Source: SIG603 sp964370775
Lineage (GTDB): Bacteria > Bacillota > Clostridia > Oscillospirales > Acutalibacteraceae
Assembly: GCA_964370775.1 (NCBI GenBank)
Contig: CAYJKT010000001.1
Span: 127,877 to 191,876, forward strand
Length of the DNA: 64,000 nt
Direction of reading: 5' to 3'
Each line of letters begins with the position of its first letter. Positions within the stretch are counted from its first letter, which is position 1. Shown here one piece after another: positions 1 through 10,200 of the stretch. The notes beneath the pieces are model-generated. The model made no database searches. It had not been told where the DNA came from and saw only the letters and a program-made list of their open reading frames with translations. The translations under genes and the position numbers were made by a program.

Positions 1-90
1 TTTTATAACGCAACCTATATCAGAGATAATTAATACGATAGAAGCAGCGACGAGTAAGATTGTTGGTTTTATGTATTTTTTATATATAAT
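1..90 (-). CDS. partial N-terminus of a membrane protein, possibly ABC exporter
   Basis: A hydrophobic reading frame runs off the left edge. From position 90 downward it reads IIYKKYIKPTILLVAASIV and continues hydrophobic to the window end, which resembles the first membrane segment of ABC exporters (KYIKP followed by a long aliphatic stretch). A GAGG ribosome binding site lies at 97-100, six bases before an ATT codon at 88-90; no ATG, GTG or TTG is available nearby in frame. Only 30 codons are visible, so the family is a guess and the ATT start is an inference. Confidence 0.35.
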   Translation of the reverse strand, partial: MIYKKYIKPTILLVAASIVLIISDIGCVIK

Positions 91-191
91 AAATCGCCTC
101 TTTATATTGATATGCTTTAATTTTAACAATAATGTTTTAGATAGTCAAGTAGGGAGTAAGCATCACAAACATAATTAATTTTGGGGGAACT

Positions 192-953
192 ATGGAATTT
201 TTTAAACCGATTGAAGTATATGAGAGCTTTGAGCTATTCTCTGTACCTCATCTAATTGCACTTGCTATTTTAACGGTAGCCTGTCTTGCAATTGTATTCT
301 TACGCAAAGTAATTTTGAAAAGCGAAAAAAGAACAAGAAATCTTAGATTAACAATAGCATGGGCATTGATTATTCAACAAACTGCGTTCTATTTGTGGAA
401 AATTAGTGCAAACGAATTCACACTAGACCAAATTTTGCCACTCAACTTATGTAGCATAGCGATTTTTTTAGCAATCTATATATTGCTGTCACAAAACAAC
501 AGGTTTTATCCACTGTTATATTACATAGGGATGTGTGGAGCGTTGCAAGCACTTTTAACACCGAGTATGGACGGATATAATTATCCACATTTTAGATTTT
601 TTCAGTTCTTCACAGGGCATAATCTAATAATAATTGCTATAATTTTCATGGCTTTTGTTATGCAGTACAAAGTAGACTTAAAAGATACAGTAGTAGCGTT
701 CTTCCAACTGCAAGTTGTAGCTTTAATGGCAGGGTTAGCAAATGTTTTCACAGGCGGAAACTACATGTTCTTGGCTAGAAAACCAGACTCAACTTCATTG
801 TTTTCGATTATGGCAGATTGGCCATTCTATATAGTTCAATTAGAGGTAATAGTTGTGATACTAATGCTGTTATTAAGCATACCTTACATGATACACCTTA
901 AAAAAGACTTTGTGAAAAAAAGTAAGCTAAAGTCAATTTCACAGAATACATAA
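192..953 (+). CDS. YwaF-like (TIGR02206) integral membrane protein
   Basis: A 253-residue, multi-spanning membrane protein with about six or seven hydrophobic segments. It shows the family pattern of the YwaF/TIGR02206 group: a conserved LPLNLCSIAIFLA segment (about 83-95), GALQALLTP (about 116-124) and HFRFFQFFTGHN (about 133-144). The biochemical role of this family is not known to me. A GGGGGAA site at 182-188 sits just before the ATG. It is transcribed alone toward pyrH and is followed by a hairpin with T-rich tail at 980-1014. Family assignment is good; function is unassigned. Confidence 0.85.
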   Translation: MEFFKPIEVYESFELFSVPHLIALAILTVACLAIVFLRKVILKSEKRTRNLRLTIAWALIIQQTAFYLWKISANEFTLDQILPLNLCSIAIFLAIYILLSQNNRFYPLLYYIGMCGALQALLTPSMDGYNYPHFRFFQFFTGHNLIIIAIIFMAFVMQYKVDLKDTVVAFFQLQVVALMAGLANVFTGGNYMFLARKPDSTSLFSIMADWPFYIVQLEVIVVILMLLLSIPYMIHLKKDFVKKSKLKSISQNT

Positions 954-979
954 GATAAAGAACCAAAAATTATGTTAAG

Positions 980-1014
980 AAAAGCGGTAAAAGTATTTAC
1001 ATTTTATCGCTTTT
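980..1014 (+). terminator. probable intrinsic terminator after the YwaF-like gene
   Basis: The stem AAAAGCGGTAAAA pairs with TTTTATCGCTTTT (one G-T wobble) around a short loop, and the 3' arm ends in TTTT. The 3' arm overlaps the pyrH promoter, so the site both ends one unit and borders the next. Confidence 0.5.
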
Positions 1015-1024
1015 GTAGTAAAAT
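996..1024 (+). promoter_or_regulatory. sigma-A promoter for pyrH operon
   Basis: TTTACA (996-1001), 17 bases, then TAAAAT (1019-1024); each hexamer matches consensus at five of six positions. Transcription would begin near 1031, which leaves a leader of about 25 bases and supports ATG 1056 over ATG 1038 as the pyrH start. Confidence 0.55.
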
Positions 1025-1055
1025 AAAGAGAATAAATATGAAACGGAGCTGTCGT

Positions 1056-1760
1056 ATGGATATAAAATATAAAAGAGTGTTATTAAAATTAAGTGGTGAG
1101 TCTCTAGCTGGTGAAAAATCAAGTGGTATAGATTTTGACGTGGTTTTAGAGATGTGCAAACCTATTAAAAAATTGGTTGAAATGGGCGTTGAAGTAGCCG
1201 TTGTTGTTGGAGGTGGTAACTTCTGGCGTGGCAGAAGCAGTGGCGATATGGACAGAACAAGAGCAGACCACATGGGTATGCTTGCAACAGTTATTAATGC
1301 ATTAGGCGTGGCAGACGGATTAGAGCAAGTAGGTGTTGATGTGCGTGTTCAAACAGCTATATCTATGCCACAAATTGCAGAGCCTTATATCAGAAACAGA
1401 GCAGTTAGACACCTTGAAAAAGGCAGAGTTGTAGTTTTTGGTTGTGGTACTGGCAATCCGTTTTTCTCAACTGACACAGGTGCAGCTTTAAGAGCAGCCG
1501 AGATTGAAGCTGACGTAATTCTAAAAGCGACTTTAGTTGACGGCGTTTATGATAGCGACCCTAAAACTAATCCAAACGCTAAGAGATACGAACAAATTTC
1601 TTACATGGAAGTATTAAGCAACAACTTACAAGTTATGGACATGACAGCAGCTTCGTTCTGTAACGATAAAGACATTCCGTTTTATGTATTTAGCATTGAA
1701 GACCCAGATAACATCGTTAAGGTTGTTCAAGGCGAAAACGTTGGTACATTAGTACATTAA
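1056..1760 (+). CDS. pyrH: UMP kinase
   Basis: Uridylate kinase of the amino-acid-kinase fold, which phosphorylates UMP to UDP in the cytoplasm. The protein (234 residues, normal for the family) shows VLLKLSGESLAG near the N-terminus, the VVGGGNFWRG nucleotide-binding loop (about 50-59), GTGNPFFSTDTGAALRAAE (about 133-151) and LKATLVDGVYDSDP. The frame is open from 972, but ATG 1056 is preceded by CGGAG at 1044-1048 with good spacing and gives the usual family length. First gene of the pyrH-frr-uppS-cdsA-dxr-rseP-ispG-polC run, an order typical of Bacillota. Confidence 0.97.
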   Translation: MDIKYKRVLLKLSGESLAGEKSSGIDFDVVLEMCKPIKKLVEMGVEVAVVVGGGNFWRGRSSGDMDRTRADHMGMLATVINALGVADGLEQVGVDVRVQTAISMPQIAEPYIRNRAVRHLEKGRVVVFGCGTGNPFFSTDTGAALRAAEIEADVILKATLVDGVYDSDPKTNPNAKRYEQISYMEVLSNNLQVMDMTAASFCNDKDIPFYVFSIEDPDNIVKVVQGENVGTLVH

Positions 1761-1784
1761 TTTTATTTTTAAGAGGTAATAGTT

Positions 1785-2339
1785 ATGAAAGAGATTTTAG
1801 AAAAATCAGAAAGTAAAATGAATAAAATCATAGAAGCATTAGAGAGTGAATATGCTTCTATTAGAGCAGGAAGAGCAAACCCAGCTGTTCTTGATAAAAT
1901 TATGGTTGATTATTATGGAACTCCAACTCCAATCAACCAACTTGCAGCTGTTGCAGTTGCAGAGGCTAGAGTGCTAAACATTCAACCTTGGGACGCAAGT
2001 GTTGTGTCTTCTATTGAAAAAGCTATTCAAAAATCAGAGCTAGGTGTTAACCCACAAAGCGACGGTAAATTAATCAGACTAGTTTTTCCACAACTTACAG
2101 AGGACAGACGTAAAGAGTTAGTTAAAGAGATTAGCAAAATGGCAGAGGAAAGAAAAATTGCTATCCGTGGTGTTCGCCGTGATTCTATTGAAAAACTAAA
2201 AGATTTAAAGAAAAAAAGCGAACTTACTGAGGATGATTTAAAATTTGCAGAGAAAAAAGTTCAAGATATAACTGATAAAAAAGTTAAAGATATTGAAAGT
2301 ATTGCTGCTGCTAAAGAGAAAGAAGTGCTTTCTATCTAA
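1785..2339 (+). CDS. frr: ribosome recycling factor
   Basis: RRF of 184 residues, which with EF-G splits post-termination ribosomes. It shows the family hallmarks IRAGRANPAVLDKIMVDYYG (about 26-45), NIQPWDASVVSSIEKAI and VFPQLTEDRRKELVK, and ends in the charged helical region. AAGAGGT at 1771-1777 precedes the ATG. It lies 24 bases after pyrH, as in most Bacillota, and is cotranscribed with it. Confidence 0.98.
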   Translation: MKEILEKSESKMNKIIEALESEYASIRAGRANPAVLDKIMVDYYGTPTPINQLAAVAVAEARVLNIQPWDASVVSSIEKAIQKSELGVNPQSDGKLIRLVFPQLTEDRRKELVKEISKMAEERKIAIRGVRRDSIEKLKDLKKKSELTEDDLKFAEKKVQDITDKKVKDIESIAAAKEKEVLSI

Positions 2340-2359
2340 GATTAGCACACGGAGTGAAA

Positions 2360-3076
2360 ATGCCGATATTTAAAAAAGATAAATTAGTTATGCCTGACCA
2401 CGTTGCTGTTATTATGGACGGCAACGGAAGATGGGCAAAAAAACGTGGTTTGCCTCGCACAGCTGGACACACCAAAGGTGCAGCTAATTTTAAAACTATA
2501 ACAAAGTATGCCTCAGACATAGGTATTAAATACTTTACAGTATATGCTTTTTCTACAGAAAATTGGAGCAGACCAAAAGATGAAGTTAGTATGCTTATGA
2601 AGATATTTAAGGATTACTTAAATGAAGCTTTAACAGACTTTTTACACGAAAATATCAAGATTAATTTTATAGGAGATACCTCTAAGTTCTCTCCTGAATT
2701 AATTGATTTAATAGAGCGAGTAAAAGAAGGCTCTGCAAGTAAAACTGGCATGGTTTTAAATCTTGCCCTAAATTATGGTGGCAGAGACGAAATAACAAGA
2801 GCTGTTAAAATTATTGCAGAACAGTATAAAAATGGCGAGATTGATGAAATTACTGAACAGGATATAGAGAATAATCTGTATACTAATAATCAGCCAGACC
2901 CAGATATTATTATTAGACCGAGTGGAGAAGAACGACTATCTAACTTTATGCTGTGGCAATCTGCTTATTCAGAATTTATCTACTTTGATATTCTGTGGCC
3001 TGATTTCAAAAAAAGCGATTTAGATAAGGCTATAGAGATTTATAATGGAAGGAACAGACGTTTTGGTGGGGTGTAA
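2360..3076 (+). CDS. uppS: undecaprenyl diphosphate synthase (isoprenyl transferase)
   Basis: cis-Prenyltransferase that elongates farnesyl-PP with isopentenyl-PP to the C55 carrier lipid used in wall synthesis. Motifs: HVAVIMDGNGRWAKKRG near the N-terminus (catalytic Asp in MDGNGRW), YAFSTENWSRP, and the C-terminal RPSGEERLSNFMLWQ with SEFIYFD and WPDF. The frame is also open from a GTG at 2354, but GGAG at 2351-2354 overlaps that codon and is well spaced for ATG 2360, giving 238 residues. It sits between frr and cdsA. Confidence 0.97.
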   Translation: MPIFKKDKLVMPDHVAVIMDGNGRWAKKRGLPRTAGHTKGAANFKTITKYASDIGIKYFTVYAFSTENWSRPKDEVSMLMKIFKDYLNEALTDFLHENIKINFIGDTSKFSPELIDLIERVKEGSASKTGMVLNLALNYGGRDEITRAVKIIAEQYKNGEIDEITEQDIENNLYTNNQPDPDIIIRPSGEERLSNFMLWQSAYSEFIYFDILWPDFKKSDLDKAIEIYNGRNRRFGGV

Positions 3077-3101
3077 TACGTCTTTGCGGTGATATAAGTT
3101 T

Positions 3102-3932
3102 ATGAAACAAAGGGTAATATCAAGCGTAGTAATATCTTTGATGTTAATTGCACTATTGATATTTAACAGCACATTTCCAGTATTGTTAAACATAAGCATA
3201 GGGTTGGCTTCTGCTTTTTGTGTTCACGAATTAATAGTGGCATCTGGTTTATTAAAACACTGGATGCTCTATTTTCCGTCGATTTCAGTAGCATTTGCAC
3301 TGCCGTTATTTGGGATTTTTAATGTGTCTGAAATGCTCGTGGTATACGCTTTTTATTCATTCATAATGTTCACGTCTTTAATAATTTATCATAGGTCAGT
3401 AACATTTAAAGACCTAGCGATTATATACAGCATGTCTATTTTAATACCGTCAGCACTACAAACAATTGTTTTAAGCAGAGAGTTAAACAGTACTTACGGA
3501 ATGATATATGCAATTTTATCCGTAGTTTGTGCGTGGATACCAGATATTGGAGCATTTTTGGTAGGCGTTAACTTTGGAAAAACTAAGCTTTGCCCAGAAA
3601 TTAGCCCTAAAAAAACGGTTGAAGGCTTATTTGGTGGAATTGGATTTTCTGTTGTGCTAGTGCTTGCAATTGGTGTAGTATCTTCATTATTCTATTTTGG
3701 AGACATCGACTCAATAAGCTATGTTCCTTTAATAATTTTAGGATTATTAGCACCGATTACAGCAACAATTGGAGATTTAAGCTTCTCTTTAATTAAAAGA
3801 AGTTGTGGAATAAAAGATTTTGGACAAATTATACCAGGACATGGTGGTTTGTTAGATAGATTTGACAGTGTTACATTTACAGCACCATTAGTTTTTCTAG
3901 TGTTGTCATATTTCCCAATGTTTTTATCATAA
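3102..3932 (+). CDS. cdsA: phosphatidate cytidylyltransferase (CDP-diglyceride synthase)
   Basis: Polytopic membrane enzyme that makes CDP-diacylglycerol from phosphatidic acid and CTP, the branch point of phospholipid synthesis. The protein (276 residues) is hydrophobic throughout, with a conserved AWIPDIGAFLVG followed by KLCPEISPKKTVEG, and the family signature near the C-terminus, IKDFGQIIPGHGGLLDRFDS (about 243-262). It lies between uppS and dxr, the usual arrangement. Confidence 0.96.
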   Translation: MKQRVISSVVISLMLIALLIFNSTFPVLLNISIGLASAFCVHELIVASGLLKHWMLYFPSISVAFALPLFGIFNVSEMLVVYAFYSFIMFTSLIIYHRSVTFKDLAIIYSMSILIPSALQTIVLSRELNSTYGMIYAILSVVCAWIPDIGAFLVGVNFGKTKLCPEISPKKTVEGLFGGIGFSVVLVLAIGVVSSLFYFGDIDSISYVPLIILGLLAPITATIGDLSFSLIKRSCGIKDFGQIIPGHGGLLDRFDSVTFTAPLVFLVLSYFPMFLS

Positions 3933-3952
3933 TAATAAATGGAGTTATATTA

Positions 3953-5101
3953 ATGAAAAAAATAACATTATTAGGTAGCACCGGTTCAATTGGTGTTCAA
4001 TGTTTAGAAGTAGTAAGAATGCATAGTGACAAGTTTAAAATTCAAACGCTTGCTGTGCGCTCTAATATAATAGAGCTCGAAAGTCAAATTAGAGAATTTA
4101 AACCGCAAGCAGTTGCGGTTTTTGACTTAAATTCAGCTAAATTATTAAAAGAAAAAGTAGCAGATACAGGCGTAAAAGTGCTTTCTGGTATAGAAGGAAT
4201 ATGCGAGTTAGTTAGAGAGTACGACTGCGATTTTGTGCTTAACTCTGTAACAGGTATGGTAGGTTTAAAGCCGACTTTAACAGCTGTGGAATGTGGTAAA
4301 ACTTTGGCGCTTGCAAACAAAGAAAGCCTTGTAACAGGTGGTGAACTTGTTATGAAAAAAGCTAAGGAGACAGGTGCGTTAATCTTGCCAGTTGATAGCG
4401 AACATTCTGCGATTTTTCAGTGCTTAAATACAAAACATCATACAGACGATTTAAAAAGAATAATCATAACAGCTTCTGGTGGGCCTTTCTTTGGAAAAGA
4501 CAGAGAATATTTAAAAACTGTTACGCCAGAAATGGCACTAAAGCACCCAAACTGGGACATGGGGAGTAGAATTACAATTGACAGTGCGACCATGTTTAAC
4601 AAAGGGTTGGAGGTTATAGAGGCTAAATGGATTTTTGACTTACAGCCTGAGCAAATTGATGTTGTGGTTCACAGAGAGAGCATAGTTCACTCACTGGTTG
4701 AGTTTAACGATAATTCTGTTTTAGCACAATTAGGTGTGCCAGACATGCGAATACCTATTCAATATGCTTTGACATACCCTACAAGAATTCCGTCCCCAGT
4801 TAAGCAGTTGAACTTATGGGATTATCAGAACTTGTCGTTCTATAAAGCAGATGAAAAAACCTTTAAATGCCTAGCAGTTTGCAAAAATGCAATGGTTAGA
4901 GGTGGTCTTGCACCAACAGCTGCTAACGGAGCAGACGAGGAAGCTGTAAAGCTGTTTTTAAACAACAAAATTAGCTTTACTGACATTGGAGACTTGGTAG
5001 AAGCAGCAACAGCTAACCAAAAAGACGTTACAAGTTTTGATTTAGAAGATTTAATTGAAGCTGATAGAATAGCGAGAGAATACGTATTAAACAATATTTA
5101 G
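3953..5101 (+). CDS. dxr: 1-deoxy-D-xylulose 5-phosphate reductoisomerase
   Basis: DXR converts DXP to 2-C-methylerythritol 4-phosphate with NADPH, the committed step of the MEP isoprenoid pathway. The 382-residue protein shows the NADPH loop GSTGSIG (7-13), ANKESLV, the metal and substrate motif LPVDSEHSAIFQCL, and SGGPF followed by HPNWDMGSRITIDSATMFNKG. GGAG at 3940-3943 precedes the ATG. Together with ispG in the same operon it shows that this organism uses the MEP route. Confidence 0.98.
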   Translation: MKKITLLGSTGSIGVQCLEVVRMHSDKFKIQTLAVRSNIIELESQIREFKPQAVAVFDLNSAKLLKEKVADTGVKVLSGIEGICELVREYDCDFVLNSVTGMVGLKPTLTAVECGKTLALANKESLVTGGELVMKKAKETGALILPVDSEHSAIFQCLNTKHHTDDLKRIIITASGGPFFGKDREYLKTVTPEMALKHPNWDMGSRITIDSATMFNKGLEVIEAKWIFDLQPEQIDVVVHRESIVHSLVEFNDNSVLAQLGVPDMRIPIQYALTYPTRIPSPVKQLNLWDYQNLSFYKADEKTFKCLAVCKNAMVRGGLAPTAANGADEEAVKLFLNNKISFTDIGDLVEAATANQKDVTSFDLEDLIEADRIAREYVLNNI

Positions 5102-5111
5102 GAGGTAATTC

Positions 5112-6167
5112 GTGATTAATGGAATAATATTGATAGTAGCAGGTATTTTACTTTTCAACTTGATAATATTTGTGCATGAGTTCGGTCATTTCTTCACAGC
5201 AAAAATGTCTGGTATGCTTGTACACGAGTTTGCATTAGGAATGGGGCCGAAGTTTTTCAGCTTCACAAAAGGTGAGACGGTATATTCTTTAAGGCTTTTT
5301 CCTATAGGTGGATTTTGCGACATTGAGGGCGAGAACGGAGACACAGGAAACGACAGATCTTTTGCTAGTAAACCGATTTGGAAAAGAATGATTGTTATCA
5401 TCACTGGTGCGATAATGAATATTATCTTAGGTATAATTTTTATGTCAGTGTTACTTGTTCAACAAGATTTACTTCCGTATCCTATGATAGCTGACTTTGC
5501 CGAAAACTCTAAATTTGAGCAAGCAGGTTTAAGTGTAGGAGACACTATCACAGAAGTTGATGGATATGCGATATATTCAGAGAAAGATTTATCTTTTGCG
5601 TTAGCGATAGCAGACCCTAATTCAGTAGATTTAGAGGTGGAGAGAGCTGGCGAAAAGCTAGAGTTCACAGATATTACACTAGACAGCGAAGAGATGAGTG
5701 GCAGAACTGTAACGGTAATGGATTTTTACATCTATGGTGAGCCGATTTCGTTCACAGGAGTTATCGAAAAAACATTTGTAGACTCACTTTCAATCATAAG
5801 AATGGTTTTGGCTAGCTTAGAGGGCTTAGTTACAGGTGAGTTCGGATTTAACGAGGTATCAGGACCGATTGGTGCGACACAAGCGATTGCAGAGGCGGCT
5901 TCTGTTGGTTTGCAAGAAAGCTTGATTGCTGGCTTTAACAACATTCTATTTATGATGGCAGTTATTAGCATAAATTTAGGTGTGTTCAACCTTTTACCAA
6001 TCCCAGCACTTGACGGTGGCAGATTTGTTTTCTTGTTAATAGAACTGATTTTTAGAAAACCTGTACCAGAAAAAGTAGAGACTTATGTAAACACAGCAGG
6101 CTTTGTAGTGCTTATAGGATTTATGGTAGTAGTGGCGTTTAAAGATGTTTACTATTTGTTTGTATAA
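5112..6167 (+). CDS. rseP: site-2 metalloprotease, RseP/RasP family
   Basis: Intramembrane zinc protease that cleaves substrates inside the membrane, typically anti-sigma factors and leftover signal peptides. HEFGH zinc ligands lie at about 22-26 in the first membrane segment; a PDZ-like region follows (about 125-195, with GLSVGDTITEVDGYAI); the third zinc ligand is in LPIPALDGGRFVFLLIE near the C-terminus. Length 351. It starts with GTG at 5112, six bases after GGAGG 5101-5105; no ATG in the first codons fits better. Its position between dxr and ispG is conserved. Confidence 0.95.
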   Translation: MINGIILIVAGILLFNLIIFVHEFGHFFTAKMSGMLVHEFALGMGPKFFSFTKGETVYSLRLFPIGGFCDIEGENGDTGNDRSFASKPIWKRMIVIITGAIMNIILGIIFMSVLLVQQDLLPYPMIADFAENSKFEQAGLSVGDTITEVDGYAIYSEKDLSFALAIADPNSVDLEVERAGEKLEFTDITLDSEEMSGRTVTVMDFYIYGEPISFTGVIEKTFVDSLSIIRMVLASLEGLVTGEFGFNEVSGPIGATQAIAEAASVGLQESLIAGFNNILFMMAVISINLGVFNLLPIPALDGGRFVFLLIELIFRKPVPEKVETYVNTAGFVVLIGFMVVVAFKDVYYLFV

Positions 6168-6184
6168 TTGATATAGAGGATAAT

Positions 6185-7231
6185 ATGACTAGGAAAACGA
6201 CAAAAAAAATTAAGATAGGCAACACTGAGATTGGTGGACTTAGCTCTGTGAAAATACAATCTATGCTTAATGTTCACCACAGCAATGTGGAGGGCAATGT
6301 AGAGCAAGCAGTTAGGCTAGAAAAAGCTGGGTGCGAGATTGTGCGTGTGGCTATTCCAAATGCTGAAGCTGTAAAGCTAATTCCATCAATTAAAAAAGAG
6401 ATTAGTATTCCGTTGGTTGCAGACATTCATTTTGATTACAAATTAGCGTTGTTATCTTGCGAAAATGGAATTGATAAAATTAGAATAAACCCAGGAAATA
6501 TCGGAAATGATGACAGAGTTAAAGAGGTTGTAAATGCGTGTAAATCTCGTAATATTCCTATTAGAATAGGAGTGAATTCTGGCTCTGTTGAAAAGCATAT
6601 TTTAGAGAAATATAAGTCTCCAACTCCAAGAGCTTTGTGCGAAAGTGCGATGTACCACGTGAACTTGCTAGAGAAATTCGACTTTACAGACATAGCAATA
6701 TCTATTAAATCTTCTGATGTTGTTAAGATGATAGAAGCGTATGAACTGATGAGCGAAATGGTTGATTATCCGTTGCATTTAGGTGTGACAGAGGCAGGCA
6801 CTGCCCACATGGGACTTGTGAAATCTGCTGTAGGAATTGGCAGTTTGTTGGCTCACGGAATTGGCGACACGATAAGGGTATCTCTAACAGCTGACCCAGT
6901 GGAAGAAATCGCTGCTGCTAAAGATATTTTGAAATCTTTAGGAATGAGAAAAGGCATTAAGTTTGTGTCATGCCCAACTTGTGGCAGAACTAGCATAGAT
7001 TTAATAGGTCTTGCAAGCAAAGTAGAAAAAGCCTTAGAAAACTGCGAAAAAGACATCACCGTTGCTATTATGGGTTGCGAGGTTAACGGACCAGGTGAAG
7101 CTAAAGAAGCCGATATTGGTGTAGCTGGTGGCAAGGGAATAGGTCTTATATTTAAAAAAGGGCAGATACTGAAAAGAGTTAATGAAGATGAATTGCTAGG
7201 CACTTTATTAGAAGAAGTCGAAAAATTATAA
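6185..7231 (+). CDS. ispG: 4-hydroxy-3-methylbut-2-enyl diphosphate synthase (flavodoxin)
   Basis: IspG (GcpE), the [4Fe-4S] enzyme that converts MEcPP to HMBPP, the penultimate MEP step. Of 348 residues, the C-terminal cluster ligands are visible in SCPTCGRTSIDL (about 259-270) and IMGCEVNGPGEA (about 293-304). The TIM-barrel half carries IQSMLNVHHSNVEGNVEQ, PLVADIHFDYKLAL and NPGNIG. It lacks the inserted middle domain of plant-type enzymes. It is coupled closely to rseP and polC. Confidence 0.97.
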   Translation: MTRKTTKKIKIGNTEIGGLSSVKIQSMLNVHHSNVEGNVEQAVRLEKAGCEIVRVAIPNAEAVKLIPSIKKEISIPLVADIHFDYKLALLSCENGIDKIRINPGNIGNDDRVKEVVNACKSRNIPIRIGVNSGSVEKHILEKYKSPTPRALCESAMYHVNLLEKFDFTDIAISIKSSDVVKMIEAYELMSEMVDYPLHLGVTEAGTAHMGLVKSAVGIGSLLAHGIGDTIRVSLTADPVEEIAAAKDILKSLGMRKGIKFVSCPTCGRTSIDLIGLASKVEKALENCEKDITVAIMGCEVNGPGEAKEADIGVAGGKGIGLIFKKGQILKRVNEDELLGTLLEEVEKL

Positions 7232-7240
7232 GGGGTAAAA

Positions 7241-10200
7241 GTGAAATTAATATCAGCTTTTTTTGAAAAAGAAATTAGTAAAAATAATTTAAGTGAAAAT
7301 TTATTAAAAGGCGAGATAGTGGGTTTGGACGTAAACAAATCCACTGATTTTGTATGTATTGATGTTAGGTTTGATGAGTTTTGTAAGTATTCAGATATAG
7401 CAGAGCTTGCAAAAAGCCTTGGCGAGACACTTAACTTAAAAAAAGTTATTATCAACCCTAAGTTTAATAAAGAACAATTCTGTGCTGACTGTTTTAGCTC
7501 TTTGGCTGAGAAAATCAAAGAAGAAGATAGAACAATTAATGGTACGTTTAAAGATAGCACAGCCGAATTAGAAAACAATATTTTAACCATAACTTTGGCG
7601 CATGGTGGCTTGATTATGCTTAAAACAAAAAAAGCAGATAGCAAGTTGAAAGCCTTAGCCAAGCAATGGTTTGATGTGAATATAGATATAAAATTTTGTG
7701 GTAAAACGTCAATTGATAACCAAGAAGAAAGCGTAATTGAGAAGATAAGAAACGAGCAAGTAAAGGCGATTAGAGAAGCAGCTGTAGAGAAAATAGAGCT
7801 TTATGAAAAGAAAATGGAGCTTAAACGCACCGAGCGTAAAATCAGCGTAAGAACTGGTAGCAATCTAATGCCGTCAATTATCCCAGAAACTGTGAGACCG
7901 GTAGTCGGAAACCTCACAAAACAGCCAATTGTGCCAATAGATAGTATATCTATTGAAGACGGCGTGGTTAACGTGTGGGGTGACATTTTTGCGCTTGAAA
8001 GTAAAGATACTAAAGACAAAAGGTGGAAGATTTATTCTATTGATATAACGGATTATACATCTTCTGTAACGATAAAAATTATTCAAGAATATGACAAATG
8101 CAAAGAGATTGACACTATTAAAAAAGGTGACACAATTGTTGTTAGAGGTAACTTGAAAAACGACAAGTACGACAGAGAAGACGTGCTTGAAATGCGTGCG
8201 ATTGGCAAAGTAGAGAAGCTTGAAGTCAGTGATAACGCAATGAACAAAAGGGTTGAACTTCACCTACATACGAATATGTCGTCTATGGATGCAATCAACC
8301 AACCAGGCGAGTTGATTAAGCGAGCACACAGTTGGGGGCACAGAGCAGTTGCGATTACTGACCACGGAGTAGCACAGGCGTTCCCAGAGGCTATGAACAC
8401 AGTAAACAGGTTAAAAGATGATGATTTTAAGGTTATCTACGGAATTGAAGCATATTATGTAAACGACTTAGTACAAGCAGTTACTGGTGAGGACGACAGA
8501 GAGCTTGATAGTGAATTTATCTGTTTTGACTTAGAGACAACTGGTTTTTCTCCAAAGAGTGAAAGAATTACAGAGATTGGTGCTGTTAAGATTGTTAATG
8601 GAGAGGTTACGGATACATTCGCAAGCTTTGTTAACCCACAAAAGCCAATTAGTGCAAAGATTACAGAGATAACAGGTATCACAGATGCTATGGTGAAAGA
8701 TGCACCATTGGACTTAGAAGCAGTTACGAATTTTCTTGAATTTTGTGGAGATAACCCTGTTTTGGTGGCTCATAATGCAAGTTTTGACATGAGCTTTATT
8801 AATGCTGTTTGCAAAAGAGAAAACATTGATTTTAGCTGTACTTATATCGACACAGTAACTATGAGTAGGTCAATGCTTGTTGACCTTAAAAATGCGAAGT
8901 TAAACACTGTTGCAAAGTATTTGAAATTAGGCGAGTTTAACCACCACAGAGCAGTTGATGATGCGAAAATTCTTGGTGAGATTTTCAAAAACTTTTTGCT
9001 TAGATTAAAAGAAGATTATTACATAAACAATATAAAAGAGATTAACTCAGCTCTTGCTGGTGGCGACCCTAAAAAATTGCCGACAAACCATGCGATAATT
9101 TTAGTTAAAAACTTAGTAGGACTTAAAAATCTATATAAAATAGTGTCTGCTGGGCATTTGAACTACTTCTTTAAAAGACCTAGAACTCCAAAAAGCTTTT
9201 TGGATAAGCATAGAGAGGGATTGATTATTGGTTCTGCTTGTGAAGCTGGCGAGCTGTACAAAGCGGTTATGAGAGGCGACAATAAAACGGAGCTTGAAAG
9301 AATTGCGAAGTATTATGACTATTTAGAAATTCAACCTGTTGCTAATAACATGTTCATGGTTAGAAAAGGCACTTGCACAGAAGACGATATAAGAGGATAT
9401 AACAGAACAATTGTTAACCTTGGTGAAAAGCTTAGTATACCAGTTGTTGCGACTGGCGACGTGCATTTTCTTGACCCAAAAGACGCAGCATATAGAAAAG
9501 TGCTTATGACTGCACAAGGCTTTAAAGATGCAGACGAGCAAGCACCACTTTACTTGAAAACAACGGATGAAATGCTAGACGAATTTGCGTATTTAGGTAA
9601 AGAAAAAGCGTATGAAGTTGTGGTAGAAAACACAAATAAAATAGCTGATATGGTAGAGAAAATCAAACCGATACCAGACGGCGTTTTTCCTCCTTTTATT
9701 GACGGAGCAGAGGAGGAACTGATTAGAATTACAGAGGAGAGAACCAAAGAAAAATACGGAGACCCTCTGCCTGATATAGTGGAAAAAAGATTAAAAAAAG
9801 AACTAACTTCAATCACGAAACACGGTTTCTCAGTTCTTTATATGACTGCTCAAAAACTTGTGGCAGACAGCGAAGCTCACGGATATTTGGTAGGTTCTAG
9901 AGGTTCGGTTGGTTCATCATTTGTTGCGAGTATGTCAGGTATAAGTGAGGTTAACCCACTCGAACCACATTATATATGCAAATCTTGTAAATATAGTCAG
10001 TTCTTTGTTGAGGGCGAATATGGCTCTGGCTTTGATTTACCTCCTAAAACTTGCCCAAATTGTGGAGAAGAACTAGACAGAGACGGACACACAATTCCGT
10101 TTGAGACTTTCTTGGGATTTGACGGAGATAAAACGCCTGATATCGACCTTAACTTCTCTGGTGAATATCAAAGTAGTTCACATAGATACACAGAGGAGCT

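Noticed and set aside
7874..8263. Long minus-strand frame inside polC
   Set aside because: It is a shadow of a well-supported + strand gene, without ribosome binding site or family pattern.
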